From contig DASPLX010000093.1 of the NCBI GenBank assembly GCA_035627375.1, positions 1 to 16,660 of the forward strand: 16,660 nt of DNA. Direction: 5' to 3'. Below, one piece after another: positions 1 to 6,486 of the stretch. The DNA is from DASPLX01 sp035627375 (GTDB lineage: Bacteria > Pseudomonadota > Gammaproteobacteria > Burkholderiales > Burkholderiaceae_D). Position 1 is the first letter of the stretch, and every line of letters starts with the position of its first letter. Both the position numbers and the translations under genes were made by a program. The notes under the pieces were generated by a model. It was not told where the DNA came from. It saw only the letters and a program-made list of their open reading frames with translations, and made no database searches.

Positions 1-168
1 CGACAAGGCCGCCTATCGGCAGCGCAATCGGGTGGAGCGATGCATCAATCGGCTCAAGCAGTACCGGCGTATCGCCACTCGCTACGAAAAGCGCGCTGCC
101 AATTATTTGGCCATGCTCACTTTGGTGGCAATCTTGTTTTGACTATGAAGTTTGCAAACACGCCCTAG
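1..168 (+). mobile_element. Right end of an IS5-family insertion sequence (truncated by window start)
   Basis: The window opens inside a transposase reading frame that ends at 142. It is followed by a short AT-richer tail containing TTTGCAAACACGCCCTAG (151-168), which looks like a terminal inverted repeat. CTAG at 165-168 fits the YTAR-type target duplication of IS5-family elements. The left end lies outside the window, so the inverted repeat and target duplication cannot be confirmed. The exact boundary is an inference. Confidence 0.6.
2..142 (+). CDS. IS5-family transposase, C-terminal fragment
   Basis: Forty-six codons remain before a TGA at 140-142. The peptide begins DKAAYRQRNRVERCINRLKQ and continues with YRRIATRYEKRAANYLAMLT. 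This is the C-terminal helix of IS5/IS427-group DDE transposases: the Y-R-x-R-N-x-V-E-R motif carries the catalytic glutamate (E12 of the fragment), and the ...RIATRYEK.A..Y.AM...A end is family-typical. In this group the transposase is often split into two frames joined by a programmed shift; this would be the downstream part. Whether the element is intact cannot be judged, because everything upstream is missing. Confidence 0.8.
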   Translation, partial: DKAAYRQRNRVERCINRLKQYRRIATRYEKRAANYLAMLTLVAILF

Positions 169-223
169 TGGTCCGACTCATTCCGATTTACGGTTTCCGC
201 CGGGCGCTCGAAGAGGAGGGTCT

Positions 224-1042
224 CTATCGCACCCTGGTGCCGACGAACAGCGCGTTCTCCGTGCCGTTGACGTTGCCGACGATATACACGCGCTTCCTGG
301 CGGCATCGAAATAGACATTGCCCGCCATGCTCTTGTTCGACAGCGGATGCGTGCCGCCCACGAATTGCAGCGTGACGATATAGGCGGCGCCGTCGCTGCG
401 CGGCGCAAGCGTGGCCGTCACGTTGCAGCCACAGCGCAGCTTGCTGCTCACCGCGCCGGATGCGGAGATCGCCAGTTCGAGCTGGTCTTCCTTGAGACTG
501 CGGGTGGCGATGGCACCGGCATAGGTGCCGGCCAGCAGGCTCAGCGGCGGCATCCTGGTATAGGCGTCGTTGTACGTCGTGCTGAAGGCGATCGCGCCGC
601 GCGCCGAGGAATACGTCACCATGCCGCTGAAGGACTTGCCCGCCATGATGCTGCCGTTGAGCGTCGCCGGCGCCGGCGTTTGCGAGCCGGTGCCGATCAG
701 GCTCAAGTCGGCGGCATCGGCCGAGGCGTAACCGCCGTTGGTCCGCGTCGCGCTGCCGACGATCGCGCCGGCCGGCGCCTGTCCGTTGCCGGAATACACG
801 AGGTAATATGAACCGTCGTCCTGCAGCAAGGCGGTGACCGGTTGCGCGGTATCGGTGAAGCTGCCGTCGAACACATCGGACATCGTGGTCACCGGGAGCA
901 CCACGGGCGCCGGCATCTGTGCAGGCGGATCGGAGCGGTTCTTCACCACGGACGGTTCCTGCTTGCCGCTGCATGCCGAAAGCGCTATCGCGCCGCTCGC
1001 CAGCAATATCGTCCCGAGCCGCTTCGGACTTGAATACCTCAT
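224..1042 (-). CDS. Exported lipoprotein with two related beta-rich halves (unknown function)
   Basis: I do not recognise a named family. The 272-residue protein starts at the ATG at 1042, preceded by GGGGAG 9 bases upstream. Longer in-frame starts would bury the signal peptide. Residues 1-24 are a type II signal peptide (KRLGTILLASGAIALSAC) with lipobox L-S-A-C, so Cys24 should be lipidated. Residues 25-50 are a Pro/Ser-rich linker. The rest is predicted beta-rich and appears to be two copies of a ~100-residue unit (about 57-158 and 168-265). Each opens with a G-[ST]-[FY] turn and contains K-S-[FM]-[SA]-G-[MN]-V-x-[YF]-x-x-A-R near its end (136-148, 237-249). The second copy has a C-G-C pair (204-206). 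It sits between the IS end and the MBL-fold gene on the same strand, 259 bp downstream of the latter, so it is probably separately transcribed. Likely periplasmic-facing; function unknown. Confidence 0.8.
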   Translation of the reverse strand: MRYSSPKRLGTILLASGAIALSACSGKQEPSVVKNRSDPPAQMPAPVVLPVTTMSDVFDGSFTDTAQPVTALLQDDGSYYLVYSGNGQAPAGAIVGSATRTNGGYASADAADLSLIGTGSQTPAPATLNGSIMAGKSFSGMVTYSSARGAIAFSTTYNDAYTRMPPLSLLAGTYAGAIATRSLKEDQLELAISASGAVSSKLRCGCNVTATLAPRSDGAAYIVTLQFVGGTHPLSNKSMAGNVYFDAARKRVYIVGNVNGTENALFVGTRVR

Positions 1043-1118
1043 TGTTGTTCTCCCCTGGATGAAACGCAGCGCCCGATTCCTCGAGGCGATGAAGTCCCGT
1101 GTGAAGCAGGACGATTTA

Positions 1119-1147
1119 ATCATTCCCGGCAGGAAGGAGCTTGTCGA
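1119..1147 (-). promoter_or_regulatory. Candidate sigma70 promoter for the lipoprotein gene
   Basis: On the minus strand TCGACA (1147-1142; 5/6 match to TTGACA) is followed by a 17-base spacer and AATGAT (1124-1119; 4/6 match to TATAAT). Transcription would start near 1111 and give a leader of roughly 70 bases before the ATG at 1042. Spacing is ideal, but the -10 match is modest. Confidence 0.35.
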
Positions 1148-1244
1148 AAGTCAGGAGCGGCGAGGGAAAAGGACAGGATTCGCGGAATCCGTGACGCATG
1201 GAAAAATCCTGGCGCGCGGCAGGCGTTCCGGCTTGGAAAGGATC

Positions 1245-1276
1245 GCGCCCGGCATGATGGAAATCATCCCGGGCGC
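1245..1276 (-). terminator. Hairpin terminator downstream of the MBL-fold gene
   Basis: Arms GCGCCCGG (1245-1252) and CCGGGCGC (1269-1276) pair perfectly. After a C/C mismatch, ATGAT (1254-1258) pairs with ATCAT (1263-1267) around a four-base loop. The hairpin lies 25 bases after the stop codon of the MBL-fold gene. On the minus strand it is followed by GATCCTTTCC, a weak U-tract, so termination efficiency is uncertain. Confidence 0.55.
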
Positions 1277-1301
1277 CGCACGGTCACGTGTGTTGCCGGC
1301 G

Positions 1302-2303
1302 TTACGGCTTGCGCAATTCCTTGTACGCGGCCGGCACGTTGATCTGCTTGTGGACCCAGTCGTAGATCGCATAACCCTTGTACTGCGGAAGCTCGACGGC
1401 CGCCACGGTCTGTTCTAGCGTCATGCCTTTCTCGAGCGCCTGGGCCACCTGCATCTTCAATTCGGCGAGATAGCCGATATGCCATTGCAAGGCGTCGCGC
1501 CCGACCACCGGGCCGTGGCCCGGCACGATCCTGGCGTCGGCGGGAAGGAAATCATGGACGCGTTGCATGGTGGCGAGCGTTTCCTGCAAATGGCCGTCGA
1601 GCAGCCATGGCAAGGCCGGCTGCTGTGCGATCACCGGATTGCCCGCGAACAGCACCTTCGACTGCGGATCCCAGACGAACAGGTCGCCGCCGGTCTGGGC
1701 GAAGCCGAAGTCGATGATCTGGACGATCTTGCCGCCCAGGTCGAGTTCGAGCTTGCCATCCTTCGGCACCAGGATATCGCCGGTGCGCGCCTTGGCCTTT
1801 TCGATGCCCCGGCCTTCGCCGAATGCACCGCGCATGAATTGAACATCCTTGTCGAAGTTGGCGTCGATATAGTTCTTGGCGTTCACGTGCTGGATGATCG
1901 CCGTCGATCGCGGAAAGTACTGGTTGCCGAACGAATGGTCGCCGTGATAGCTGGTGTTGAGCGCATACCGGATCGGCAGCTTGGTCTTGCTCTTCACATG
2001 GTTCAGCACCTGATTGGCGAGCCGTTCGTTGATCATGGTGTCGATCACCAGCACGCCCTTGCTGCCGGCGATGATGCCGCTGGTGGTGGCGAGCGGCACG
2101 CCGCGATGCGCATGGTCGGCGTTCGCCGGCACGAGCGCATGGACGCCCTTGGCCAATTCCAGGCTGTTCAGTTCCACCTTGTTTGCGTCCCATACCGGTT
2201 CGGCGGCGAAGGCCGAAGCGCCGATCGCCGCCGCGACGGCAAGCAGGCCGGTGCGGCGGATCTTGTTGCTCAGCGCCTGCGCGCCGCTGTGTCTTGTGCT
2301 CAT
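1302..2303 (-). CDS. Secreted metallo-beta-lactamase-fold protein with altered metal site
   Basis: The 333-residue protein starts at the ATG at 2303 with AAGGAG 7 bases upstream. A Sec signal peptide (KIRRTGLLAVAAAIGASAFA) is probably cleaved near residue 33, so it acts in the periplasm. The MBL fold is clear: VLVIDT (84-89), NTSYHGDH (116-123), GFAQTGGD (200-207), VLFAGN (217-222) and IVPGHGPV (259-266). Aligned to the usual HxHxDH / AHT.GD / FAGD / PGHG ligands, the first His is Ser118, the AHT His is Gln203 and the bridging Asp is Asn222. His120, Asp122, His123 and His263 remain. Canonical MBL hydrolases keep all seven, so this may be a one-metal or non-catalytic member; substrate unknown. 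The gene is divergent from a LysR-type regulator 146 bp away, which is a plausible regulator. A hairpin covers its ribosome-binding site, and a terminator-like hairpin follows it. Confidence 0.88.
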   Translation of the reverse strand: MSTRHSGAQALSNKIRRTGLLAVAAAIGASAFAAEPVWDANKVELNSLELAKGVHALVPANADHAHRGVPLATTSGIIAGSKGVLVIDTMINERLANQVLNHVKSKTKLPIRYALNTSYHGDHSFGNQYFPRSTAIIQHVNAKNYIDANFDKDVQFMRGAFGEGRGIEKAKARTGDILVPKDGKLELDLGGKIVQIIDFGFAQTGGDLFVWDPQSKVLFAGNPVIAQQPALPWLLDGHLQETLATMQRVHDFLPADARIVPGHGPVVGRDALQWHIGYLAELKMQVAQALEKGMTLEQTVAAVELPQYKGYAIYDWVHKQINVPAAYKELRKP

Positions 2304-2336
2304 GAAGCTTCTCCTTGTGCAAATGCGGGAAGCTTC
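2304..2336 (-). promoter_or_regulatory. Twin GAAGCTTC palindromes enclosing the MBL-gene ribosome-binding site
   Basis: GAAGCTTC occurs at 2304-2311 and again at 2329-2336, separated by 17 bases. Each octamer is self-complementary, so the pair is both a direct and an inverted repeat. In the minus-strand mRNA the two can form an 8-bp stem whose loop holds the AAGGA ribosome-binding site (2316-2312), ending directly before the ATG. In DNA they could instead be a paired operator for the divergent regulator. Function is inferred; the repeat is directly visible. Confidence 0.5.
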
Positions 2337-2449
2337 GATGGTAGAGTGACGGCACCCGGAAAGGGGCGGCCGCCGGAGAATGCTGCGTGCTGGCGGGAAG
2401 AACAATCGCGCGCCGCCGCAAGCGCAGGCGGAGCGGCGGGAGGATGAAC

Positions 2450-3427
2450 ATGCTCGATCGATTCGAGGATTTGCAAACCTTTGTCACGGTAGTGCAGGCC
2501 AAGGGCTTCGGCAAGGCGGCGCTGCGCATCGGCATCGCGAAGTCGGCCGTCAGCCGGCGCGTGCAGGAACTGGAAGACCGGCTCGGCGCGCGCCTCCTGA
2601 ATCGGTCCACGCGCGCCTTCAGCCTGACGCAAGTCGGCGAGGAATTCTATGCGCGCGCCGTGCAAGTGCTGGCCGATCTGCAGGAGGCCGAAGCGCTGGC
2701 CTCGACCGGCAGCGTCGATCCGCTCGGCACGCTGCGCGTCAGCGGGCCGGTATCGTTCGGCATCCTGCACCTGGCGCCGGTGATCGGCCAGTTCCTCGAC
2801 CGGCACCTGCAATTGCAGATCGATCTCGACCTCAACGACCGTTTCGTCGACCTGGTCGACGAAGGCTTCGACGTCGCCGTGCGCATCGGTCATCTGAAGG
2901 ATTCGTCGCTGATCGCGCGCCGCATCGCCACCATCCGTCATGCCGTCTGCGCCAGCCCGGATTATCTCGCGCGCCACGGCGTGCCGAAAACGCCGGCGGA
3001 TCTCAAGCGGCATCGCGGCCTGGTCTACAGCAACGTCGACGAAGCCGCGTATTGGCGCTTCCACGATCCGGACGGGGGCCGGCCGTACACGGCCGAGGCG
3101 GGGTCGGTACTGCGGATCAACAACGGCGACGCCTTGCGCGAGGCCGCGCTGGCCGGACACGGCATCGCCGTCCTGCCGACCTTCATCATTCATCGCGCGG
3201 TGGCGGCCGGCGGCTTGCGCATCGTGCTGCCGGAATACGCGCGCGCCGAGATCGACCTGCACGCGGTCTATCCCTCGCGCCGCAACGTGCCGGCCAAGGT
3301 GCGCGTCTTCGTCGATTTCCTGGTCGAGCGCTTCGGCGCGGAACCGTATTGGGACCGCGACCTCGAGCAAGGCCGGCGGGACGGCCGCGGCGCGCACTCC
3401 GCGCGCCGGCCCGCCGCCGACAAGTGA
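2450..3427 (+). CDS. LysR-type transcriptional regulator
   Basis: The 325-residue protein has an N-terminal winged helix-turn-helix (about 1-60: MLDRFEDLQTFVTVVQAKGF, then KAALRIGIAKSAVSRRVQEL, then RLGARLLNRSTR.FSLTQ.G) and a LysR substrate-binding domain (about 88-295, with DLVDEGFDVAVRIGHLKDSS and the GHGIAVLPTF segment). It resembles the large AaeR/CrgA-like branch; the ligand is unknown. ATG 2450 is preferred because GGGAGG (2438-2443) is 6 bases upstream; the in-frame ATG at 2444 touches that site. A hydrophilic C-terminal tail of ~20 residues (EQGRRDGRGAHSARRP) extends beyond the usual ~300-residue length. LysR regulators commonly control the divergently transcribed neighbour, here the MBL-fold gene, but no convincing T-N11-A box was found. 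Confidence 0.92.
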   Translation: MLDRFEDLQTFVTVVQAKGFGKAALRIGIAKSAVSRRVQELEDRLGARLLNRSTRAFSLTQVGEEFYARAVQVLADLQEAEALASTGSVDPLGTLRVSGPVSFGILHLAPVIGQFLDRHLQLQIDLDLNDRFVDLVDEGFDVAVRIGHLKDSSLIARRIATIRHAVCASPDYLARHGVPKTPADLKRHRGLVYSNVDEAAYWRFHDPDGGRPYTAEAGSVLRINNGDALREAALAGHGIAVLPTFIIHRAVAAGGLRIVLPEYARAEIDLHAVYPSRRNVPAKVRVFVDFLVERFGAEPYWDRDLEQGRRDGRGAHSARRPAADK

Positions 3428-3456
3428 GGCAAGCGGAAGCCGAGAATCTCAGTAAC

Positions 3457-4056
3457 TCAGTAACCGATACCGCCGCCGTTGCCGCCGCTGCTTCCTCCGC
3501 CGCTTCCGGCGCCACTACCGGTTCCGCCAGCGCCACCGCCGCTGCTGTTGCCGCCGCTGCCGGTGCCGCCGGTGGTCAACTGCCCACGGATCTCGCCGTT
3601 CGGAAACGCCGCGCTATGCACGTTGACGTAGTAGTTTCCCGCCAACAGCGCGTTCAATTGCGCATCGCTGAGCGCGGCGCTTGCGCTCCAGTTGCCGCTG
3701 CCGGGGGGATTCTCCGTCAAGGGAAAGACGATCGGTCCGGCCACGCCCGGCGCGCCGTCGTGAATATGGGCCATCGTGGCGGCGACGCCGGTCGTCGCCA
3801 CGCTCACGCTGAAGGTCTTGGCTGCCGTGTCGACGTTTAAGGAGGCGTTGCCGGTGGCGGCGCTCGTGTTCGGCGGCGTTTCCTGCGCGCCGCTCAGCGT
3901 GGCGTTCAGCGTCGTGATCGCGCTGCTCGGCGTGACTTCACCGTTGCCGCCGGATGACGGCATCCCGCCGCCATCGCCGCCGCCGCACGATGCCAGCAAT
4001 GCCAGGAGCAGCGCCGCCGGCCAGCGCGGGCGGATGTTATGCCTGCCGGGTTTCAT
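3457..4056 (-). CDS. CHRD-domain lipoprotein with Gly/Ser-rich tail
   Basis: The start is the ATG at 4056 with GGAGGTG upstream. Residues 1-24 form a type II signal peptide (RPRWPAALLLALLASC) with lipidated Cys24, followed by a Gly-rich linker. Residues ~50-161 are a CHRD domain: LSGAQETPP, then A-x-G-x-A near 67-71, AHIHDGAPGVAGPIVFPL (96-113) and YYVNVHSAAFPNGEIRGQL (142-160). Bacterial CHRD proteins are exported, but their molecular role is not established; the HIH and NVHS...G.IRGQ motifs are the family signature. Residues ~162-199 are almost purely Gly/Ser/Asn/Thr, encoded by a GCC/CCG-rich low-complexity tract (about 3460-3570), and end in Tyr. The gene is divergent from the ECF sigma factor and 29 bp convergent with the LysR gene. 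It could belong to the sigma factor's regulon; this is an inference. Confidence 0.88.
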   Translation of the reverse strand: MKPGRHNIRPRWPAALLLALLASCGGGDGGGMPSSGGNGEVTPSSAITTLNATLSGAQETPPNTSAATGNASLNVDTAAKTFSVSVATTGVAATMAHIHDGAPGVAGPIVFPLTENPPGSGNWSASAALSDAQLNALLAGNYYVNVHSAAFPNGEIRGQLTTGGTGSGGNSSGGGAGGTGSGAGSGGGSSGGNGGGIGY

Positions 4057-4265
4057 AAGTACACCTCCAGTCGAGACTTGCAACGACTCCCTGGGTGCCC
4101 GGCCGCCATGCGCCGTTTCTTTCGCGACTTTGATATGGATGAACGCGACTCGTCGCATCCTTTCGTACCCTCGGTGGTGGTGCCTGAACGCTTGGTCCGC
4201 GGCTTGGATCTCCCGCCTTGGGGCGGCAACGGCGGCTTGCCTGCAGTAGACGAGGCCGGCCGCGC

Positions 4266-4315
4266 ATTTATTCCGCCAACTCATTCCTATTTTCCGCAGC
4301 CGCGCGGGAATAAAT
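4266..4315. promoter_or_regulatory. Nine-base inverted repeat between CHRD gene and sigma factor gene
   Basis: ATTTATTCC (4266-4274) and GGAATAAAT (4307-4315) are perfect reverse complements 32 bases apart, in an AT-rich patch ending three bases before the sigma-factor ATG. It may be an operator or a hairpin over the translation start. GGAAT also resembles an ECF -35 core (GGAAC) on either strand. No clear sigma70 promoter was seen in the remaining 4057-4318 spacer. Confidence 0.35.
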
Positions 4316-4318
4316 CGG

Positions 4319-4900
4319 ATGAAAATCGCGTCTTACTTTCGGACAAGAAAGGCAGCATCGGCGGAAGCACGCAAGCGCCAGGATTTCCAGCGGATCGCCT
4401 TGCCGCATCTGAATGCCGCCTACCGGTTGGCGCGCTGGTTGGCGCGCAACCATGACGATGCCGAGGAAATCGTGCAGGAAGCCTATCTGAGCGCCTATCG
4501 GCATTTCGACAGCTATCGCGGCGGCGACGCCCGGGCATGGATACTCACGATCGTGCGCAACATGTTCTACTCGGCGTTGCGCCAGCGGCAGGCCGTGACC
4601 GAGGCATTCGACGAGGATGTGCATAACCAGCCGGCGGAGTCCCTCGGCAAGGGAGCCTGGAACGGGCCCGATCCGGAGGCAGCGCTGTTGCGCAGCGAAA
4701 ATGCCGCCATCGTCCGCGATGCCGTGGAAGCGTTGCCGGTCGAATTGCGCGAAGTGCTGGTATTGCGGACCTTCGATGAGCTTTCCTATTGCGAGATCGC
4801 GGCCGTCGCCAATATCCCGATCGGAACCGTCATGTCGCGCCTGTCGCGGGCGCGCCAGCAACTGGCGCATCGCCTGAAGCCGATGAACGGAGAGCCATGA
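4319..4900 (+). CDS. ECF-type RNA polymerase sigma factor (RpoE-like)
   Basis: The 193-residue protein has region 2 at about 27-92 (YRLARWLARNHDDAEEIVQE, then AWILTIVRNMFYSALRQRQ) and region 4 at about 127-185 (ALPVELREVLVLRTFDELSY, then EIAAVANIPIGTVMSRLSRA). It lacks regions 1 and 3, as expected of group 4 sigma factors. It would direct RNA polymerase to stress promoters when released from the anti-sigma factor encoded immediately downstream. The two genes overlap by four bases (ATGA), so translation is coupled. The ribosome-binding site (GGGAA, 4306-4310) is weak and lies in an inverted repeat, which could limit basal synthesis. Family identity is secure; its regulon and inducing signal are not visible. 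Confidence 0.93.
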   Translation: MKIASYFRTRKAASAEARKRQDFQRIALPHLNAAYRLARWLARNHDDAEEIVQEAYLSAYRHFDSYRGGDARAWILTIVRNMFYSALRQRQAVTEAFDEDVHNQPAESLGKGAWNGPDPEAALLRSENAAIVRDAVEALPVELREVLVLRTFDELSYCEIAAVANIPIGTVMSRLSRARQQLAHRLKPMNGEP

Positions 4901-5676
4901 TGGATTGCACCGAAGCGCAAGCGCATGCGGACCGCTATCTCGATGCCGAACTGGAGCCGGCCGCCCGCGCCGAGCTGGAATCGCATGTCCAAGGCTGTCC
5001 GGCATGCGCTCCCGTCTATGCCGAGCGGCAAGCGTTGCAAGCCTTGCTGAAAGAACAGGCGCCGGCTTTCCGGGCTTCCGCCGGCCTGCGCGCCGCCGTC
5101 GAAGCGCGGTTGGCGGAGGCCGGCCATGCCGCGCAAGCCGTGCGGCTGCCGCCTCCCGGCTGGTGGGGACTGGGCGCATCGGTCGCCGCCGCCGCCGCCA
5201 TCGCGGTCAGCGTGACCTGGAGCGTCGCCCAGCATCAGCGCGAGGAGGATTGGGAATACATGCTCAAGGACGATGCCGTTGCCATCCATCTGCGTTCCTT
5301 GCAGGAACGGCATCTGGTCGACGTCGGCGCGACCGAGCCCGGCGCATTGCGTGCCTGGTTCCGGCCGCGGCTGCCCTATGCGGCCGTCGTCCCCGACCTG
5401 ACAGCGCACGGTTACACCCTGGTGGGCGGACGGCTCGACTATCTTTATGAGACACCGTTGGCCGCGGTCGTCTATCGCCGCGACGAGCAGATCATCAACC
5501 TGCTGACCTGGCCGATGGAGGACGAGGACAGATATCCGTCCGCCACCATGGTCGAGGGCGGCCTGCAGATCCGGTTCCTTCGGCGCGGCGGCGCGAATTT
5601 CTGCGTGATATCGAACATGGCCGCGGCCGATTTCGACCGTCTGATCGGCACTCTCGCGACCGCCGACTTGTCTTGA
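4897..5676 (+). CDS. Membrane-anchored zinc-finger anti-sigma factor
   Basis: The 259-residue protein starts at the ATG overlapping the sigma-factor stop codon. The N-terminus carries the zinc anti-sigma signature H-x3-C-x2-C (His30, Cys34, Cys37, in ESHVQGCPAC), which binds and masks the sigma factor in the cytoplasm. One transmembrane helix follows (about 89-111, GWWGLGASVAAAAAIAVSVT). A ~148-residue periplasmic domain (112-259) contains AWFRPRLPYAAVVPDL, GGRLDYLYETPLAAVVYRR and INLLTWPM, typical of the COG5662-type anti-sigma factors common in Burkholderiales. The expected mechanism is signal-triggered release or proteolysis. In ZAS proteins a redox-sensitive zinc site is also possible, though that is not established for this one. 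A candidate sigma-regulated partner, the CHRD lipoprotein, lies on the other side of the sigma gene. Confidence 0.9.
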   Translation: MMDCTEAQAHADRYLDAELEPAARAELESHVQGCPACAPVYAERQALQALLKEQAPAFRASAGLRAAVEARLAEAGHAAQAVRLPPPGWWGLGASVAAAAAIAVSVTWSVAQHQREEDWEYMLKDDAVAIHLRSLQERHLVDVGATEPGALRAWFRPRLPYAAVVPDLTAHGYTLVGGRLDYLYETPLAAVVYRRDEQIINLLTWPMEDEDRYPSATMVEGGLQIRFLRRGGANFCVISNMAAADFDRLIGTLATADLS

Positions 5677-5694
5677 AGAGCTTACGCGACCGCG

Positions 5695-6330
5695 CTAACC
5701 ATAGGGCTTGGAGGAGCGGTCGACGCGCGCCTCGGCCGTCGTGAGATAGGCCTCGACCGGATCGACGGCGGCCGTCGCGGTGCGGCGCCGTTGCGAATCG
5801 GCCGCCGCCGCCGCCAGGTCCGGCGCGATCCCTTCCAGCAGATCGGACGGCAGCGACTCGGAACAGGCGATCGCCGTCCGCCGCAGCGCCGCCGTGGCCC
5901 CAGATGGGTCGGATTCGCCCTGCGTTTCTCCGCGCTCCGCCAGCGTTCCGAAGCGGGCGCGCGCCAACTCCATGAGCGCGGCGCGCATCCTGGCCGAGGA
6001 AGGATTGACGCGCGCCGCGTCGGCCAGGCCGGCATGGTCGATCACCGGCAACTCGGCGCTCGCCGAGCCGAGCCGGGACAGCTTGAATGGATCGAAGCCG
6101 GCCTCCAGCGAATATTCGAGAAAGCGCTCATGGAATTCTCCATGCTCGACGCCGTCGAGCGCCAGGGCATGGAAGGATGGGCCGCCGCCGTCGTTATAGG
6201 CCGCCGCGCCGCGATGCGCCAGCGTCCTCAGCGCGCCCCAGTCGAAAGCGCCGGGATCGTGCTGCCACTTTTCCAGCAATTCCATGAATTCGCCGATCAG
6301 GCGGTTGATTTCGTGCGGATCGCGTTCCAT
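5695..6330 (-). CDS. Hypothetical cytoplasmic protein (orphan)
   Basis: I do not recognise a family. The gene is convincingly real: a near-perfect ribosome-binding site (AAAGGAGG) precedes the ATG at 6330, the frame is open for 211 codons, and GC-rich third positions match its neighbours. The protein has no signal peptide or membrane segment. Residues 1-135 are mostly amphipathic helices, with acidic start MERDPHEINRLIGEFMELLE, a GAAAYNDGGGPSFHALALDG turn region and EHGEFHERFLEYSLEAGFDP. Residues 136-211 are Ala/Ser/Arg-rich and probably disordered. It converges on the anti-sigma gene with only 18 bp between stops, so it is not part of that operon. Its promoter region is shared with divergent gor. 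Confidence 0.7.
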   Translation of the reverse strand: MERDPHEINRLIGEFMELLEKWQHDPGAFDWGALRTLAHRGAAAYNDGGGPSFHALALDGVEHGEFHERFLEYSLEAGFDPFKLSRLGSASAELPVIDHAGLADAARVNPSSARMRAALMELARARFGTLAERGETQGESDPSGATAALRRTAIACSESLPSDLLEGIAPDLAAAAADSQRRRTATAAVDPVEAYLTTAEARVDRSSKPYG

Positions 6331-6449
6331 GCTGCCTCCTTTGTCGCCTCAGGAATTGGGCGCGCCGAAGCGCAAAACGTTCAGTGGAGGCGCCGCCATC
6401 TTGCATTGCCGGCGGTGCGCAGCGGCAAGCGGAGCCGCCGCGGCCGGCG

Positions 6450-6455
6450 CATAAT
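6450..6455 (+). promoter_or_regulatory. Candidate -10 element for glutathione reductase gene
   Basis: CATAAT (5/6 match to TATAAT) lies 31 bases upstream of the gor start. No good -35 hexamer is present at 16-18 bases, so an activator or an extended element would be needed. OxyR or other redox control is common for this gene, but no box could be identified by eye. Confidence 0.25.
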
Positions 6456-6486
6456 TGGCCGATATCCATAGTGTTGGGGAATAACC

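Noticed and set aside
1479..2447. 322-codon plus-strand frame opposite the MBL-fold gene
   Set aside because: The minus strand carries the signal peptide, MBL motifs and ribosome-binding site.
2304..2449. LysR T-N11-A operator between the MBL and LysR genes
   Set aside because: No dyad with the T-N11-A form stood out by eye. Only the GAAGCTTC pair is supported.
2300..3397. 365-codon minus-strand frame opposite the LysR gene
   Set aside because: The plus-strand protein has clear LysR domains and a ribosome-binding site. The opposite frame is a compositional shadow.
3460..3570. GCC/CCG-rich tract as a tandem repeat or CRISPR-like array
   Set aside because: It has no regular unit or spacers; it simply encodes the Gly/Ser tail of the CHRD lipoprotein.
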